Part shown: one piece after another, positions 47,912 through 57,436 of the stretch
How positions within the stretch are numbered: position 1 is the stretch's first letter
Layout of the letters: every line of letters begins with the position of its first letter
Origin: Tepidimonas fonticaldi
GTDB taxonomy: Bacteria; Pseudomonadota; Gammaproteobacteria; Burkholderiales; Burkholderiaceae_C
DNA length: 60,268 bases
Direction: 5' to 3'
NCBI RefSeq assembly: GCF_007556755.1
Contig: NZ_VJOO01000019.1
Location: forward strand, 1 to 60,268
Made by a program: the position numbers and the translations under genes
Notes under the pieces: generated by a model
What the model was told of the DNA's origin: nothing
The model's database searches: none
Seen by the model: only the letters and a program-made list of their open reading frames with translations

Positions 47912-50334
47912 GCTATGTGCACTGGGCCCCGATCACCGAGGGGTTGATCGAAGCGGTGTGGGTGGTGGATCCGCGCACCCGGCGCATCTTGACCGTCAAC
48001 ACCGCGGCCGCCCGGCTGCTGGGAGTGGAGCGCGGCGCGCTGGTGGGCAGCGCGGTGCAGGACTGGATTGCCGATCCGCAGGACCATGTGTACTGGCAGG
48101 AGTGGCAGGCCGGCATCGAGCAGACGCTGGAATCCGAGGCCACGGTGCGCCGCGCCGACGGCGAACTGGTGCGTGTGCAGCGGCGCGTCAGCCCGGTCAC
48201 GCCGGAAGGCGGCGAGACCGTGGTGCTGGTGGCGATGCAGGATCTCAGCGAATGGCAACAGACGCGCCAGCGGCTGGAGACCCTGCTGGCGGAGCTGCGC
48301 GCCGCGCTGGAATCGTCGTCCGACGGCATTCTGGTTTGCGACCTGGACGGGCGCATCCGCGCCTTCAACCGCACCTTCGCCACCCTGTGGGACCTTCCCG
48401 AAGCCCTGCTGACGCACCAGGACGACACCGCCATCTGGAGCCACCTGGCCGCCTGCGTGCCCGACCCGGGCGGCTTTCACAGCCGGCTGGGCGAGCTGCA
48501 GCGCGCCCCGCTGCTGGAGGCGAACGACGTCGTGCTGCTGCGCAACGGCCGCATCCTGGAGCGGGCCTCGCGGCCCCAGCTCGCGCGCGGCCGGCCCATC
48601 GGGCGCATTCACGTCTACCGCGACGTGACGGAGCGCACGGCCACCGAGGCCAAACTGCGGCTGGCCGCCAAGGTGTTCGAATCCAGCCTCGATGCCATCG
48701 TGGTGACGGACCCCGAGCGCCGCATCGTGGCCTGCAACCCGGCCGCCCTCAAGCTCGCGGCCATGGAGCGGGACCCGCAGGGCGAGCGGCTGGACGACCT
48801 GCTGTATGCCCCGTCGCAGCCGCAGTGGCCCCACCACGTCGCCCAGGCCTTGGCCGACAAGGGCTACTGGGAAGGCGAGCTGTGGTTGCGCCGCCCCGAA
48901 GGCCCGGGGGTGGCGCTGCTGGCCTCGTGGGTGCTGCTGCGCGACGGGGACGGGCGCCCGCTGAACACGGTGCTGTTTGCCAAGGACCTGTCCGAAAAGC
49001 TGGAAGCCCAGCGCCGCATCGAACAGCTCGCCTACAGCGACTCGCTGACCGGCCTGCCCAACCGCCTCATGCTGGGCGAGCGGGTCGGACACGCCATCCG
49101 CCTGGCGCAGCGCAGCGGCCGCGGGTTTGCGCTGCTGTTTCTGGACCTGGACCGCTTCAAGAGCATCAACGACTCGCTCGGCCACATGTTCGGCGACCAG
49201 GTGCTGGTGGAGGTGGCCGCCCGCCTGCAGCGCTGCCTGCGGCAGACCGACACCCTGTCGCGGCTGGGCGGTGACGAGTTCGTCATCCACCTGCACGAGG
49301 CCGACCGCCACGCCGCCGAAGTCACCGCGCAGCGCATCATCGAGGCGATCACCCGCCCCGTCACCATCGACAAGATGCAGTTCACGCTGTCGTGCAGCAT
49401 CGGCATCGCCATGTATCCGCAGGACGGCGCCACGCTGGACGAGCTGATCCAATGCGCCGACACGGCCATGTACCAGGTCAAGGAGCGGGGCAAGGGGCAC
49501 TACCGCTTCTATCAGCCGGAGATGAACGCCAACCTGCTCGGACGCATCCAGATGGACCATGCGATGCGCCAGGGCCTGCAGCGCGGCGAGTTCGAGCTGC
49601 ACTACCAGCCCCGGGTGGACCTGCGCGCGGGCACCGTGCCGGCCTGCGAGGCGCTGGTGCGCTGGCACCGCCCCGGCCAGGGCCTGGTGATGCCGGGCAC
49701 GTTCATCAGCGTGGCCGAGGAAACCGGCCTGATCGCGCTGCTCGGGCATTGGGTGCTGCAAAACGCCATCGCACAGGCGGCCCGCTGGGCGGCGGAGGGC
49801 CGTCCGCTGCAAGTCGCGGTCAACGTGTCGGCGCTGCAGTTCCAGCAGGCCCGCTTCGTGCAGGACGTGGCGGACGCCCTGCAGCAGCACCGGCTGCCCC
49901 CGCACCTGCTGGAGCTGGAGCTGACCGAATCCATCCTGATCCGCGATGCGGAGGAGGCACTGGGCAAGCTGCAGGCGCTGGCCGAGCTCGGGGTCGAGCT
50001 GTCGCTGGACGATTTCGGCACGGGCTACTCCAGCCTCACCTACCTCAAGCGCTTTCCGCTGCACCGGCTCAAGATCGATCGCAGCTTCCTCGTGTCCATG
50101 CCCGAGGACGGGGCCGATGCGGCCATCGTGGCGGCCATCGTGCAGATGGGCCATGCGCTGTCGATGGAAGTCGTGGCCGAGGGGGTGGAGCGCCCCGAAC
50201 AACTGCAGCGGCTGCACGCCCTGGGCTGCGACCATTACCAGGGCTTTTTGTTCGCCCGGCCAATGCCGGCCGATGCGCTGCGCGCACGGCTGGCGTCGCC
50301 CGATGGCGAGCCGGCGCAGACGCCGCCGCCGTGA
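47908..50334 (+). CDS. PAS-GGDEF-EAL signalling protein
   Basis: An 808-residue cytoplasmic protein with about three PAS domains: near 10-110, 130-250 ([21 protein letters not shown]) and 260-370 ([20 protein letters not shown]). GGDEF follows at about 385-545, with intact [11 protein letters not shown] and [19 protein letters not shown] comes last, at about 560-800, with intact [41 protein letters not shown] and VAEGVE. Both catalytic motifs are complete, so it could make or break cyclic di-GMP. Coupled to the HD-GYP gene. No membrane segment, so it senses an internal signal. Confidence 0.92.
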   Translation: MSYVHWAPITEGLIEAVWVVDPRTRRILTVNTAAARLLGVERGALVGSAVQDWIADPQDHVYWQEWQAGIEQTLESEATVRRADGELVRVQRRVSPVTPEGGETVVLVAMQDLSEWQQTRQRLETLLAELRAALESSSDGILVCDLDGRIRAFNRTFATLWDLPEALLTHQDDTAIWSHLAACVPDPGGFHSRLGELQRAPLLEANDVVLLRNGRILERASRPQLARGRPIGRIHVYRDVTERTATEAKLRLAAKVFESSLDAIVVTDPERRIVACNPAALKLAAMERDPQGERLDDLLYAPSQPQWPHHVAQALADKGYWEGELWLRRPEGPGVALLASWVLLRDGDGRPLNTVLFAKDLSEKLEAQRRIEQLAYSDSLTGLPNRLMLGERVGHAIRLAQRSGRGFALLFLDLDRFKSINDSLGHMFGDQVLVEVAARLQRCLRQTDTLSRLGGDEFVIHLHEADRHAAEVTAQRIIEAITRPVTIDKMQFTLSCSIGIAMYPQDGATLDELIQCADTAMYQVKERGKGHYRFYQPEMNANLLGRIQMDHAMRQGLQRGEFELHYQPRVDLRAGTVPACEALVRWHRPGQGLVMPGTFISVAEETGLIALLGHWVLQNAIAQAARWAAEGRPLQVAVNVSALQFQQARFVQDVADALQQHRLPPHLLELELTESILIRDAEEALGKLQALAELGVELSLDDFGTGYSSLTYLKRFPLHRLKIDRSFLVSMPEDGADAAIVAAIVQMGHALSMEVVAEGVERPEQLQRLHALGCDHYQGFLFARPMPADALRARLASPDGEPAQTPPP

Positions 50335-50853
50335 TCAGACGCCCTGCGCCCAGGCCTGCAGGTCCTGCGGCTTGACCTGGCCGAGCTTGCGGTGCGCGAT
50401 GCGGCCGGCCCGGTCGAACACCACGGTGAACGGCAGCGCCCCATTGTCGTTGCCGAGCTGGCGCCCCAGATCGGTCCCGCCAAAGCCCGCCAGCCCCACC
50501 GGGAAGGACAGAGGCTGCCGCTGCAGAAATTGCCGCACGGCACTGGGCTGGTCGATGGCCAGCGCCAGCACCTGCCAGCCGTCGGCCTGCCGTTCGCGGT
50601 AGAAGCGATCGAGCAGCGGCAGCTCTTCCACGCACGGCGGGCACCACGTGGCCCAGAAGTTGAGCAGCAACGGCCGGCCGCGAAACGCCGCGGCGGCCAC
50701 GGTGCCCCCCTCCGGCCGGTCCCACTGTTGGGTCCACAGGGCCTGCTCCGCCCCCGCCGCGGGCGCACCGGGGGTCAAGCGCCAGCCGGCGACGCCCGCC
50801 CCCAGGGCCGCCGCGGCGGCGGCTATGCCGATCGTCATTGCCCGTCGTTGCAT
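50335..50853 (-). CDS. TlpA-like thioredoxin-family protein
   Basis: A 172-residue exported or membrane-anchored thiol-disulfide protein. Hydrophobic leader (MTIGIAAAAAALGAGVAGW), then a thioredoxin fold with LLNFWATWCPPCVEELPLLDRFY and LPFTVVFDRAGRIAHRKLG. Probably keeps periplasmic thiols reduced, for example in cytochrome maturation. The start at 50853 overlaps the end of the upstream gene by 19 bases; 50838 is an alternative Met. Confidence 0.85.
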   Translation of the reverse strand: MQRRAMTIGIAAAAAALGAGVAGWRLTPGAPAAGAEQALWTQQWDRPEGGTVAAAAFRGRPLLLNFWATWCPPCVEELPLLDRFYRERQADGWQVLALAIDQPSAVRQFLQRQPLSFPVGLAGFGGTDLGRQLGNDNGALPFTVVFDRAGRIAHRKLGQVKPQDLQAWAQGV

Positions 50854-51473
50854 CGGTAGCGCTCCTCGTTGCAGGGGTCGGAGTCGGGTGCGGCCAACAA
50901 AGTTCGCACCTCGGCCGCGGTGCCGCGCGGCACGCGGCCCAGATCGTCGGGCAGGCGGGCGCCCCGCCCCGCCCCGGTGTCGTTGACCCACAGGTGCAGG
51001 CCCACCGCCTCGCCCAGTCCCTCGCAGGGCACGGCCAGACTCAGCACCTCGGCCTCGCGGCCGCGCATGCCGCGCGCCGTCTGCGCGTCGTAATCGAGCC
51101 CGGCATTGATGAGGGCGATCTCCACCGCCTTGGGGTCGTCGGCAAAGAGTTGCAGGTGGATGTCCGACAGCCGGGTCGCAGTGCCGTGCCAGACGGCCCC
51201 GCCGAGCAGCGGGGCAAACTCGGCCAGCCGCTCCATCCAGACCAGCGCGGTCTCGCGCAGGGCGCGCAGCTCGGCGGGCTGCGTCCCGGCATGAAAGATC
51301 GCCAGATGCTCGCGCACGGCGGCATCGATGAGCGCCGGACCGGGCAGCGGGGTGCGCGACGGCAGGCGCAATTGCTCGAGCGCGCGCTGCAGGGCGCGTC
51401 GCACCTCCAGCCCCTCGTCCACCATCAGCCCGGCGGCGACGGCGGCCAGCTCGCGTTGCGTGTCATCGTCCAT
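50835..51473 (-). CDS. Uncharacterised 212-residue protein
   Basis: I do not recognise the family. The start ATG 51473 gives MDDDTQRELAAVAAGLMVDEGLEVRRALQRALEQL. The middle (AAVREHLAIFHAGTQPAELRALRETALVWMERLAEF, then TRLSDIHLQLFADDPKAVEIALINAGLDYD) is helical, mixed with a beta part, with no signal peptide or membrane helix. ADDPKAVEIALINAGLDY and GVPCEGLGEAV-like parts appear conserved enough to be a true gene. The 3' end overlaps the TlpA-like gene, so the pair is co-translated. Divergent from mpl. Confidence 0.7.
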   Translation of the reverse strand: MDDDTQRELAAVAAGLMVDEGLEVRRALQRALEQLRLPSRTPLPGPALIDAAVREHLAIFHAGTQPAELRALRETALVWMERLAEFAPLLGGAVWHGTATRLSDIHLQLFADDPKAVEIALINAGLDYDAQTARGMRGREAEVLSLAVPCEGLGEAVGLHLWVNDTGAGRGARLPDDLGRVPRGTAAEVRTLLAAPDSDPCNEERYRCNDGQ

Positions 51474-51530
51474 GGGCAGGATTGTCCGCGATGGGCGGTA
51501 GCCCGCCGGCCGGCCGCGATAATGCGCCCC

Positions 51531-52946
51531 ATGCACATCCACATTCTGGGCATCTGCGGTACCTTCATGGGCGGGCTGGCGGCGCTGGCACGCGAGGCCG
51601 GCCACCGCGTCACCGGCTGCGACGCCGGCGTCTACCCGCCGATGAGCGATCAGCTGCGCGCGCTGGGCATCGATTTGATCGAGGGCTATGGGGCCGACCA
51701 GCTCGCCCTGCGGCCGGACGTGTTCGTCATCGGCAATGTGGTCAGCCGCGCGCGCGGCCCGGACGGGGCGCCCAAGTTTCCCCTGATGGAGGCGATCCTG
51801 GACGCCGGGGCGCGCTACACGAGCGGCCCGCAGTGGCTGGGCGAGCAGGTGCTGCACAGCCGCCACGTGTTGGCCGTCGCCGGCACCCACGGCAAAACGA
51901 CGACCACGGCCATGCTGGCCTGGATACTGGAGCATGCCGGGCTGGCCCCCGGGTTTCTGGTCGGGGGGGTGCCGCTCAATTTTGGCGTCTCGGCCCGGCT
52001 GGGGCGGCTGCCGACGGATGGCACGCGCGCGCCGTTCGTGATCGAGGCCGACGAGTACGACACCGCGTTCTTCGACAAGCGCAGCAAGTTCGTGCACTAC
52101 CGCCCGCGCACCGCGGTGCTGAACAATCTGGAGTTCGACCACGCGGACATCTTCGACGACCTGGCGGCGATCGAGCGGCAGTTCCACCACCTGCTGCGCA
52201 CCGTCCCCCCCAGCGGCCGGGTGATCGCCAACGGGCTGGAGGAGTCGATCGCGCGCGTGCTGCACATGGGGCTCTACAGCGAGCTGCGCACCTTCGGCGC
52301 CGCCGACAGCGACTACACCGCCGAAGGCGATCCGCAGGACTTTGCCGTGCTGCGCCGGGGCGAAGCGGTGGCCCGCGTGCGCTGGTCGCTCAGCGGCACG
52401 CACAACCAGCTCAACGCGCTGGCCGCCCTGGCGGCGGCCGAACACCTGGGGGTGGCGCCGGACGTGGCGGCCGAGGCGCTGGCCGGCTTTGCCCATGTGC
52501 GCCGGCGGCTGGAGGTGCGCGGGACGGTGGCGTTGCCCGGCGGCGCGGTCACGGTCTACGACGATTTCGCCCACCATCCGACGGCGATTCGCACCACGAT
52601 CGACGGCCTGCGGCGCCGCCTCGACCGCGAGGGGCGCCGGGATGAGCGCATTCTGGCGATCTTCGAGCCGCGCTCCAACACCATGAAGCTGGGCACGATG
52701 AAGGCACAACTGCCTTGGGCGCTGGAGAGCGCGGCGCTGGCCTTTTGCCACGCGGGCGGGCTGGACTGGGATGCGGCCGCGGCGCTGGCGCCGCTGGGCG
52801 AGCGCGCGCAGGTGGCGCCGGACATCGACACCCTGGTGGCGCAGGTGGCGGCAGCGGTGCGCCCCGGCGACCACCTGCTGTGCATGAGCAACGGGGCGTT
52901 TGGTGGCGTGCATGGGCGGCTGCTCGCCGCCCTGCGCCCTCAGTAA
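51531..52946 (+). CDS. mpl: Murein tripeptide ligase (Mpl)
   Basis: Attaches recycled L-Ala-D-Glu-meso-DAP tripeptide to UDP-MurNAc, 471 residues. HIHILGICGTFMGGLAALA is the Mur-ligase N-terminal motif, VAGTHGKTTTTAMLAWILE the ATP loop, NLEFDHADIFDDL and TVYDDFAHHPTAI the Mg and substrate motifs, and EPRSNTMKLGTM the C-terminal domain. ATG 51531 fits the conserved start. With anmK it shows a complete wall-recycling habit. Confidence 0.93.
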   Translation: MHIHILGICGTFMGGLAALAREAGHRVTGCDAGVYPPMSDQLRALGIDLIEGYGADQLALRPDVFVIGNVVSRARGPDGAPKFPLMEAILDAGARYTSGPQWLGEQVLHSRHVLAVAGTHGKTTTTAMLAWILEHAGLAPGFLVGGVPLNFGVSARLGRLPTDGTRAPFVIEADEYDTAFFDKRSKFVHYRPRTAVLNNLEFDHADIFDDLAAIERQFHHLLRTVPPSGRVIANGLEESIARVLHMGLYSELRTFGAADSDYTAEGDPQDFAVLRRGEAVARVRWSLSGTHNQLNALAALAAAEHLGVAPDVAAEALAGFAHVRRRLEVRGTVALPGGAVTVYDDFAHHPTAIRTTIDGLRRRLDREGRRDERILAIFEPRSNTMKLGTMKAQLPWALESAALAFCHAGGLDWDAAAALAPLGERAQVAPDIDTLVAQVAAAVRPGDHLLCMSNGAFGGVHGRLLAALRPQ

Positions 52947-53260
52947 CCGACCGACAGGCCGGGCACGTCCACCTTGATGACCGGCTTGGCCAGCAGGCTG
53001 CTGGCCGCCCGGGCATAGACCATCGCCCAGGGGCGGTGCGCCGGATCGGCAAAGCGCGTCTCGCCCACGGCCTGGGCGATGGCCAGCACCTTGTCCGCCG
53101 TCAGCACCTTGCCGCTGAGGCGCAGCGGCTCGCACCCCAGTTCGGTGAACTGCTGGTCCAGCCACTGGCGCGCCATGTCGTGCGGCATGGGCTGCACCTC
53201 GTCGAGGTCGAAGGTGTACTCGCGGTCAGGGCCAAATTGGACGATCACGTGGCTGCGCAT
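52940..53260 (-). CDS. Uncharacterised 106-residue protein
   Basis: No family recognised. MRSHVIVQFGPDREYTFDLDEVQPMPHDMARQWLDQQFTELGCEP has a compact beta/helix start. ADKVLAIAQAVGETRF and YARAASSLLAKPVIKVDVPGLSVGY complete it. No signal peptide. Its stop overlaps the mpl 3' end by 7 bases on the opposite strand. It follows aroG on the same strand by 53 bp and may share its transcript. Confidence 0.7.
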   Translation of the reverse strand: MRSHVIVQFGPDREYTFDLDEVQPMPHDMARQWLDQQFTELGCEPLRLSGKVLTADKVLAIAQAVGETRFADPAHRPWAMVYARAASSLLAKPVIKVDVPGLSVGY

Positions 53261-53313
53261 GGCGACTTCCGGTGGATCTGAACAGGACGGCCCTATCGTA
53301 CACCCGCGGCTGC

Positions 53314-54450
53314 TCAGCCGCGGCGGGCGCGCCGCGCCGCCACCGCATCGGCCAGCGTCTGCAGCACCTGCACCGAGGCATCCCAGTCGATGCACGCATC
53401 GGTGATGCTGCGGCCGTACTCCAGCGCGGACGGATCGTCCTTGCCCGGAGTGAATTTCTGCGCGCCGGCCTGCAGGTGGCTCTCGATCATCACGCCGAAC
53501 ACCCGGTCCGACCCGCCGGACAACTGGTCGGCGATGTTGCGCGCGACGTCGATCTGGCGCTCGTGCTGCTTCTGGCTGTTGCCGTGGCTGCAGTCCACCA
53601 TCACGCGCGCCGGCAGCTTGGCGTCGGCGAGCTGCTGGCAGGCGATCGCCACGCTGTCGGCGTCGTAATTGGGCAGCTTGCCGCCGCGCAGGATGACGTG
53701 GCAGTCCGGGTTGCCCTTGGTGCGCACGATGGCCACCTGTCCGTTCTTGTGCACCGACAGGAAGTGGTGCGGGCGGCTGGCGGCCAGGATGGCGTCGGTG
53801 GCGATGCGGATGTTGCCGTCGGTGCCGTTCTTGAAGCCGATCGGCGCCGACAGGCCCGAGGCCAGCTCGCGGTGCACCTGGCTTTCGGTGGTGCGCGCGC
53901 CGATCGCCCCCCACGAGATCAGGTCGGCGATGTACTGCGGGCTGATGACGTCGAGGAACTCGCTGGCCGCCGGCAGCCCCAGGCGGTTGATCTCGATGAG
54001 CAGCTGGCGCGCGATGCGCAGCCCCTCATCGATGCGAAAGCTCTCGTCCAGGTACGGGTCGTTGATCAGGCCTTTCCAGCCCACCGTGGTGCGCGGCTTC
54101 TCGAAATAGACGCGCATGACGATCTCGAGCCGGTCGGCGAAGCGGTCGCGCTGCTCCTTCAGGCGGCGTGCGTACTCCATCGCGGCGGCCGGGTCGTGGA
54201 TCGAGCACGGCCCGATGATGACCAGCAGCCGGTCGTCCTTGCCGTGGAGGATCTGGTGGATGGCGCGGCGGGTGTGGGTGATGAGCTTTTCGATCCCCGT
54301 CCCCCGGATCGGGAAGAAGCGGATCAGGTGCTCGGGCGGCGGCAGCACGGTGATGTCCTCGATGCGTTGGTCGTCGGTCTGGCTGGTGCGGTCGGCCGGA
54401 TGGGGATACCAGGCATCGGTGCTGCTGGCCTTGGCGGGGCTCGGGCTCAT
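53314..54450 (-). CDS. aroG: Class I 3-deoxy-7-phosphoheptulonate synthase
   Basis: First step of aromatic amino acid synthesis (DAHP synthase), 378 residues. LLVIIGPCSIHDPAAAMEYARRL holds the conserved metal Cys, RVYFEKPRTTVGWKGLINDPYLD and IGARTTESQVHRELASGLSAPIGFKNGTDG are active-site motifs, and VMVDCSHGNSQK is late. It is the long E. coli AroF/G/H type, subject to feedback in the family. A good AAGGAG site precedes ATG 54450. The leader carries an aromatic attenuator (54494-54621). Which amino acid inhibits it is unknown. Confidence 0.93.
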   Translation of the reverse strand: MSPSPAKASSTDAWYPHPADRTSQTDDQRIEDITVLPPPEHLIRFFPIRGTGIEKLITHTRRAIHQILHGKDDRLLVIIGPCSIHDPAAAMEYARRLKEQRDRFADRLEIVMRVYFEKPRTTVGWKGLINDPYLDESFRIDEGLRIARQLLIEINRLGLPAASEFLDVISPQYIADLISWGAIGARTTESQVHRELASGLSAPIGFKNGTDGNIRIATDAILAASRPHHFLSVHKNGQVAIVRTKGNPDCHVILRGGKLPNYDADSVAIACQQLADAKLPARVMVDCSHGNSQKQHERQIDVARNIADQLSGGSDRVFGVMIESHLQAGAQKFTPGKDDPSALEYGRSITDACIDWDASVQVLQTLADAVAARRARRG

Positions 54451-54493
54451 GGGGGGACTCCTTCGATGGGGGTAAACGGGGGCGAAACGGGCG

Positions 54494-54524
54494 AAAAAAA
54501 ACCGCCGGTGGGGACCGACGGTTT
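54494..54524 (-). terminator. Attenuator terminator before aroG
   Basis: On the minus strand AAACCGTCGGT / ACCGGCGGTTT (11 bp with one G-U pair, loop CCCC) is followed by eight T. It lies 44 bp before the aroG start and 29 bp after the leader peptide stop. The 5' arm CCGTCGGT (54514-54521) can instead pair with ACCGACGG in the leader coding region (54566-54573). Confidence 0.85.
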
Positions 54525-54552
54525 TGAGTTCAGGGGCTTTTGCTGGGCGCTT

Positions 54553-54621
54553 TCAGACCTCTCTGCCGTCGGTGACGCGTGAGAACCAAAAGTAGCCAAA
54601 GTAAAAGCCGCGCATTTGCAT
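54553..54621 (-). CDS. Aromatic leader peptide of aroG attenuator
   Basis: A 22-codon open frame from ATG 54621 to TGA 54553-54555. It holds the run Phe-Tyr-Phe-Gly-Tyr-Phe-Trp-Phe (FYFGYFWF, residues 6-13), seven aromatic codons out of eight, then SRVTDGREV. This is the composition of an attenuation leader sensing charged Phe, Tyr and Trp tRNAs. A second in-frame ATG is at codon 3. No strong ribosome site is visible; GAGTCCC lies upstream. The downstream terminator and antiterminator pairing complete the mechanism. Confidence 0.85.
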   Translation of the reverse strand: MQMRGFYFGYFWFSRVTDGREV

Positions 54622-54737
54622 GGGACTCAATGTAGCACAGCTTGCATGACGGCAGGCTGACAATTGCAAAGGACGCATCGGGCGGGAGCGCGGGGGCGTC
54701 GCGCGAATGCAACGCACGAACGCAACGCGCACACCAT

Positions 54738-56213
54738 TCAGGCCGTGCCCCCCACCGTCAGGCCGTCCAGCCGCAGCGTCGGCTGGCCCACGCCCACCGG
54801 CACGCTCTGGCCCTCCTTGCCGCAGGTGCCCACCCCGCTGTCCAGCGCCAGGTCGTTGCCGATCATCACCACGCGCTTGAGCGCCTCCGGTCCGCTTCCG
54901 ATGATCGTCGCGCCCTTGACCGGGTAGACCGGCCGGCCGTTTTCCACCCACCACGCGCTGCTGGCCGAAAACACGAACTTGCCGCTGGTGATGTCCACCT
55001 GCCCGCCGCCGAAGTTGGTGGCGTACAGGCCGCGGCGCACGCTGGCCAGGATCTCCTGCGGATCGCGGTCGCCAGCCAGCATGTAGGTGTTGGTCATGCG
55101 CGGCATCGGCAGGTGCGCGTAGCTCTCGCGCCGGCCGTTGCCGGTGGGCGTCACCCCCATCAGCCGGGCGTTGAGCCGGTCCTGGATATAGCCGCGCAGA
55201 ATGCCGTCTTCGATCAGCACATTGCGCTGGCTGACACAGCCCTCGTCGTCCACATTGAGCGATCCGCGCCGGCCCTCGATCGTGCCGTCGTCCAGCACCG
55301 TCACGCCCTTGGCCGCCACGCGCTCGCCGATGCGGCCGGCAAACGCGCTGGAGCCCTTGCGGTTGAAGTCGCCCTCCAGCCCGTGGCCCACGGCCTCGTG
55401 CAGCAGCACGCCGGGCCAGCCGGGGCCCAGCACGACCGTCATCTCGCCCGCCGGGGCGGGGCGCGATTCCAGATTGGTCAGCGCGGCCTGCACGGCCTCG
55501 TCCACGTAGCGCGTCAGCACGCCGTCGTCGAAGTGGTCGAGTCCAAACCGCCCGCCCCCGCCGGAGGAGCCGACCTCGCGCCGGTCGCCCTGCTGCGCGA
55601 TCACCGTCAGCGACAACCGCACCAGCGGGCGCACGTCGGCGGCCAGCACACCGTCGGCGCGCGCCACCAGCACCACGTCGTATTCGGCCGCCAGCCCGGC
55701 CATCACCTGCACGATGCGCGGGTCGCGCGCGCGCGCCATGCGCTCGACGCGTTCCAGCAGCGCGACCTTGGCCGCGCTGTCCAGCGTGCCGATGGGGTCG
55801 TGCGCGTCATACAACTGGCGCGAGGGCGCCACCGCTGCGCGCGGGCGACGGCGGCCGACGTGGTGGGCGGTCTGGCTGCCCCCCTGGCGGCCAATGGCGC
55901 GCACGCTCTCCGCCGCCTCGCGCAGCGCGGCCCAGGACAGATCGTCGGAGTAGGCAAACGCCGTCTTGTCGCCGCTGACCGCACGCACGCCCACGCCTTG
56001 GTCGATGCTGAAGCTGCCGGTCTTGACGATGCCCTCTTCCAGGCTCCAGCCTTCGCTGCGGGTGTACTGGAAGTACAGATCGGCATCGTCGACGCCGGGG
56101 GCCAGGATGGCCGACAACGCGCGGCGCAGATGGCCCTCGTCCAGACCATAGGGCTCAAGCAGCAGGGAGCGCGCCGTGGCCAGGCGCTGCAGGGTGGGTT
56201 CGACGGCAATCAT
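54738..56213 (-). CDS. tldD: Metalloprotease TldD
   Basis: A 491-residue zinc protease subunit that works with TldE/PmbA in peptide maturation and degradation (microcin B17 processing, CcdA turnover in E. coli). LLHEAVGHGLEGD is the HExxxH zinc motif, and GDRREVGSSGGGGRFG, NVDDEGCVSQRNVLIEDG and SSAWWVENGRPVYPVKGATIIG are family landmarks. ATG 56213 is the conserved start region. tldE is not in the window. Confidence 0.93.
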   Translation of the reverse strand: MIAVEPTLQRLATARSLLLEPYGLDEGHLRRALSAILAPGVDDADLYFQYTRSEGWSLEEGIVKTGSFSIDQGVGVRAVSGDKTAFAYSDDLSWAALREAAESVRAIGRQGGSQTAHHVGRRRPRAAVAPSRQLYDAHDPIGTLDSAAKVALLERVERMARARDPRIVQVMAGLAAEYDVVLVARADGVLAADVRPLVRLSLTVIAQQGDRREVGSSGGGGRFGLDHFDDGVLTRYVDEAVQAALTNLESRPAPAGEMTVVLGPGWPGVLLHEAVGHGLEGDFNRKGSSAFAGRIGERVAAKGVTVLDDGTIEGRRGSLNVDDEGCVSQRNVLIEDGILRGYIQDRLNARLMGVTPTGNGRRESYAHLPMPRMTNTYMLAGDRDPQEILASVRRGLYATNFGGGQVDITSGKFVFSASSAWWVENGRPVYPVKGATIIGSGPEALKRVVMIGNDLALDSGVGTCGKEGQSVPVGVGQPTLRLDGLTVGGTA

Positions 56214-56254
56214 GCGGGGATTGTAGGCAGCCCGGCCAAACCCACAATGGCGCC

Positions 56255-57412
56255 TCAGGCCGGCACCAGCCGCTTGTAACGCCCGACCGACAGGATCATG
56301 CCCAGGCTGGCGCCGAGCGACACCATCGCCGTGCCGCCGTAGCTCAGGAACGGCAGCGGCACCCCCACCACCGGCAGGATGCCGCTGACCATGCCCATGT
56401 TGACGAAGGCATAGACGAACTGCACCAGAATCAGCGCCCCGGCCAGCAGGCGGCCAAACAGGGTGGAGGCCTCGGCTGCCAGCATCAGGCCGCGCGCCAC
56501 AAAATAGGTGTAGGCCGCCAGCAAACCCAGCACGCCCAGAAAGCCGAACTCCTCGGAAAACGCAGCAAAGATGAAGTCCGTGCTGCGCTCGGGCACGAAG
56601 TCCAGGTGCGTCTGGGTGCCCTCCATGAAGCCCTTGCCCCACAGCCCCCCCGAGCCGATGGCGATCATGCCCTGCAGGATGTGAAAGCCCTTGCCCAGCG
56701 GATCCTTGGCCGGGTCGAGCAAAGTGCACACGCGCTGGCGCTGGTACTCGTGCAGCACCACCCAGTCCACGCCCGGCGCGCACCACTGCGGCTCCATCAC
56801 GATCAGCGTGACCACGCCCACCGCCCCCAGCACCAGCGGCGGCACGATCAGCTTCCAGCTCAGGCCGGCAAAAAAGATCACGAACAGGCCCGAGGCCAGC
56901 ACCAGCAGGGCGGTGCCCAGATCGGGCTGCTTCAGGATCAGCCCCACGGGCACGGCCAACAGGGCCCCCGCGGCCAGAAAGTCCCGTTTGCCCAGCCGCC
57001 CCTCGCGGCGCTGAAACCACCACGCCAGCATCAGCGGCATGGCGATCTTCATCAGCTCGCTGGGCTGGATGGTGATGACGCCCAGATCCAGCCACCGCTG
57101 CGCGCCTTTGCGCGTCAAGCCGAACAGCTCCACGGCGATCAGCAGAACGACCCCCGCCACATAGGCCGGCACGGCCAGCGCCTGCAGCCGCTGGGGCGGA
57201 ATCTGCGACACCACCAACATGGCGCCCGCGGCGATCAGCAGGTTGCGCAGATGGTCCAGGTAGCGCCCCGGAATGTCATACGCCACGGAGTACATGACCA
57301 CCTGCCCGATCGCAGCCAGCAACGCCACCGCGAGCAGAAACTGCCCGTCGAAGCCGCGCACCAGCGGGGCGATGCGGCTGAGCACAGGGGGTTTTTCGAT
57401 GACGACGGCCAT
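56255..57412 (-). CDS. rodA: Rod-shape peptidoglycan polymerase RodA
   Basis: A SEDS-family glycosyltransferase, 385 residues with about ten membrane helices. KGAQRWLDLGVITIQPSELMKIAMPLMLAWWF is the SEDS signature, LILKQPDLGTALLVLASGLFVIFFAGLSW follows, and the C-terminal helices include GGTAMVSLGASLGMILSVGRY. Makes lateral wall glycan strands with PBP2. Start ATG 57412. mreBCD/mrdA are probably just outside this window, or located elsewhere. Divergent from the esterase gene by 24 bp. Confidence 0.93.
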   Translation of the reverse strand: MAVVIEKPPVLSRIAPLVRGFDGQFLLAVALLAAIGQVVMYSVAYDIPGRYLDHLRNLLIAAGAMLVVSQIPPQRLQALAVPAYVAGVVLLIAVELFGLTRKGAQRWLDLGVITIQPSELMKIAMPLMLAWWFQRREGRLGKRDFLAAGALLAVPVGLILKQPDLGTALLVLASGLFVIFFAGLSWKLIVPPLVLGAVGVVTLIVMEPQWCAPGVDWVVLHEYQRQRVCTLLDPAKDPLGKGFHILQGMIAIGSGGLWGKGFMEGTQTHLDFVPERSTDFIFAAFSEEFGFLGVLGLLAAYTYFVARGLMLAAEASTLFGRLLAGALILVQFVYAFVNMGMVSGILPVVGVPLPFLSYGGTAMVSLGASLGMILSVGRYKRLVPA

Positions 57413-57436
57413 GGAGGCTGGATTATCCTGCGCGCC

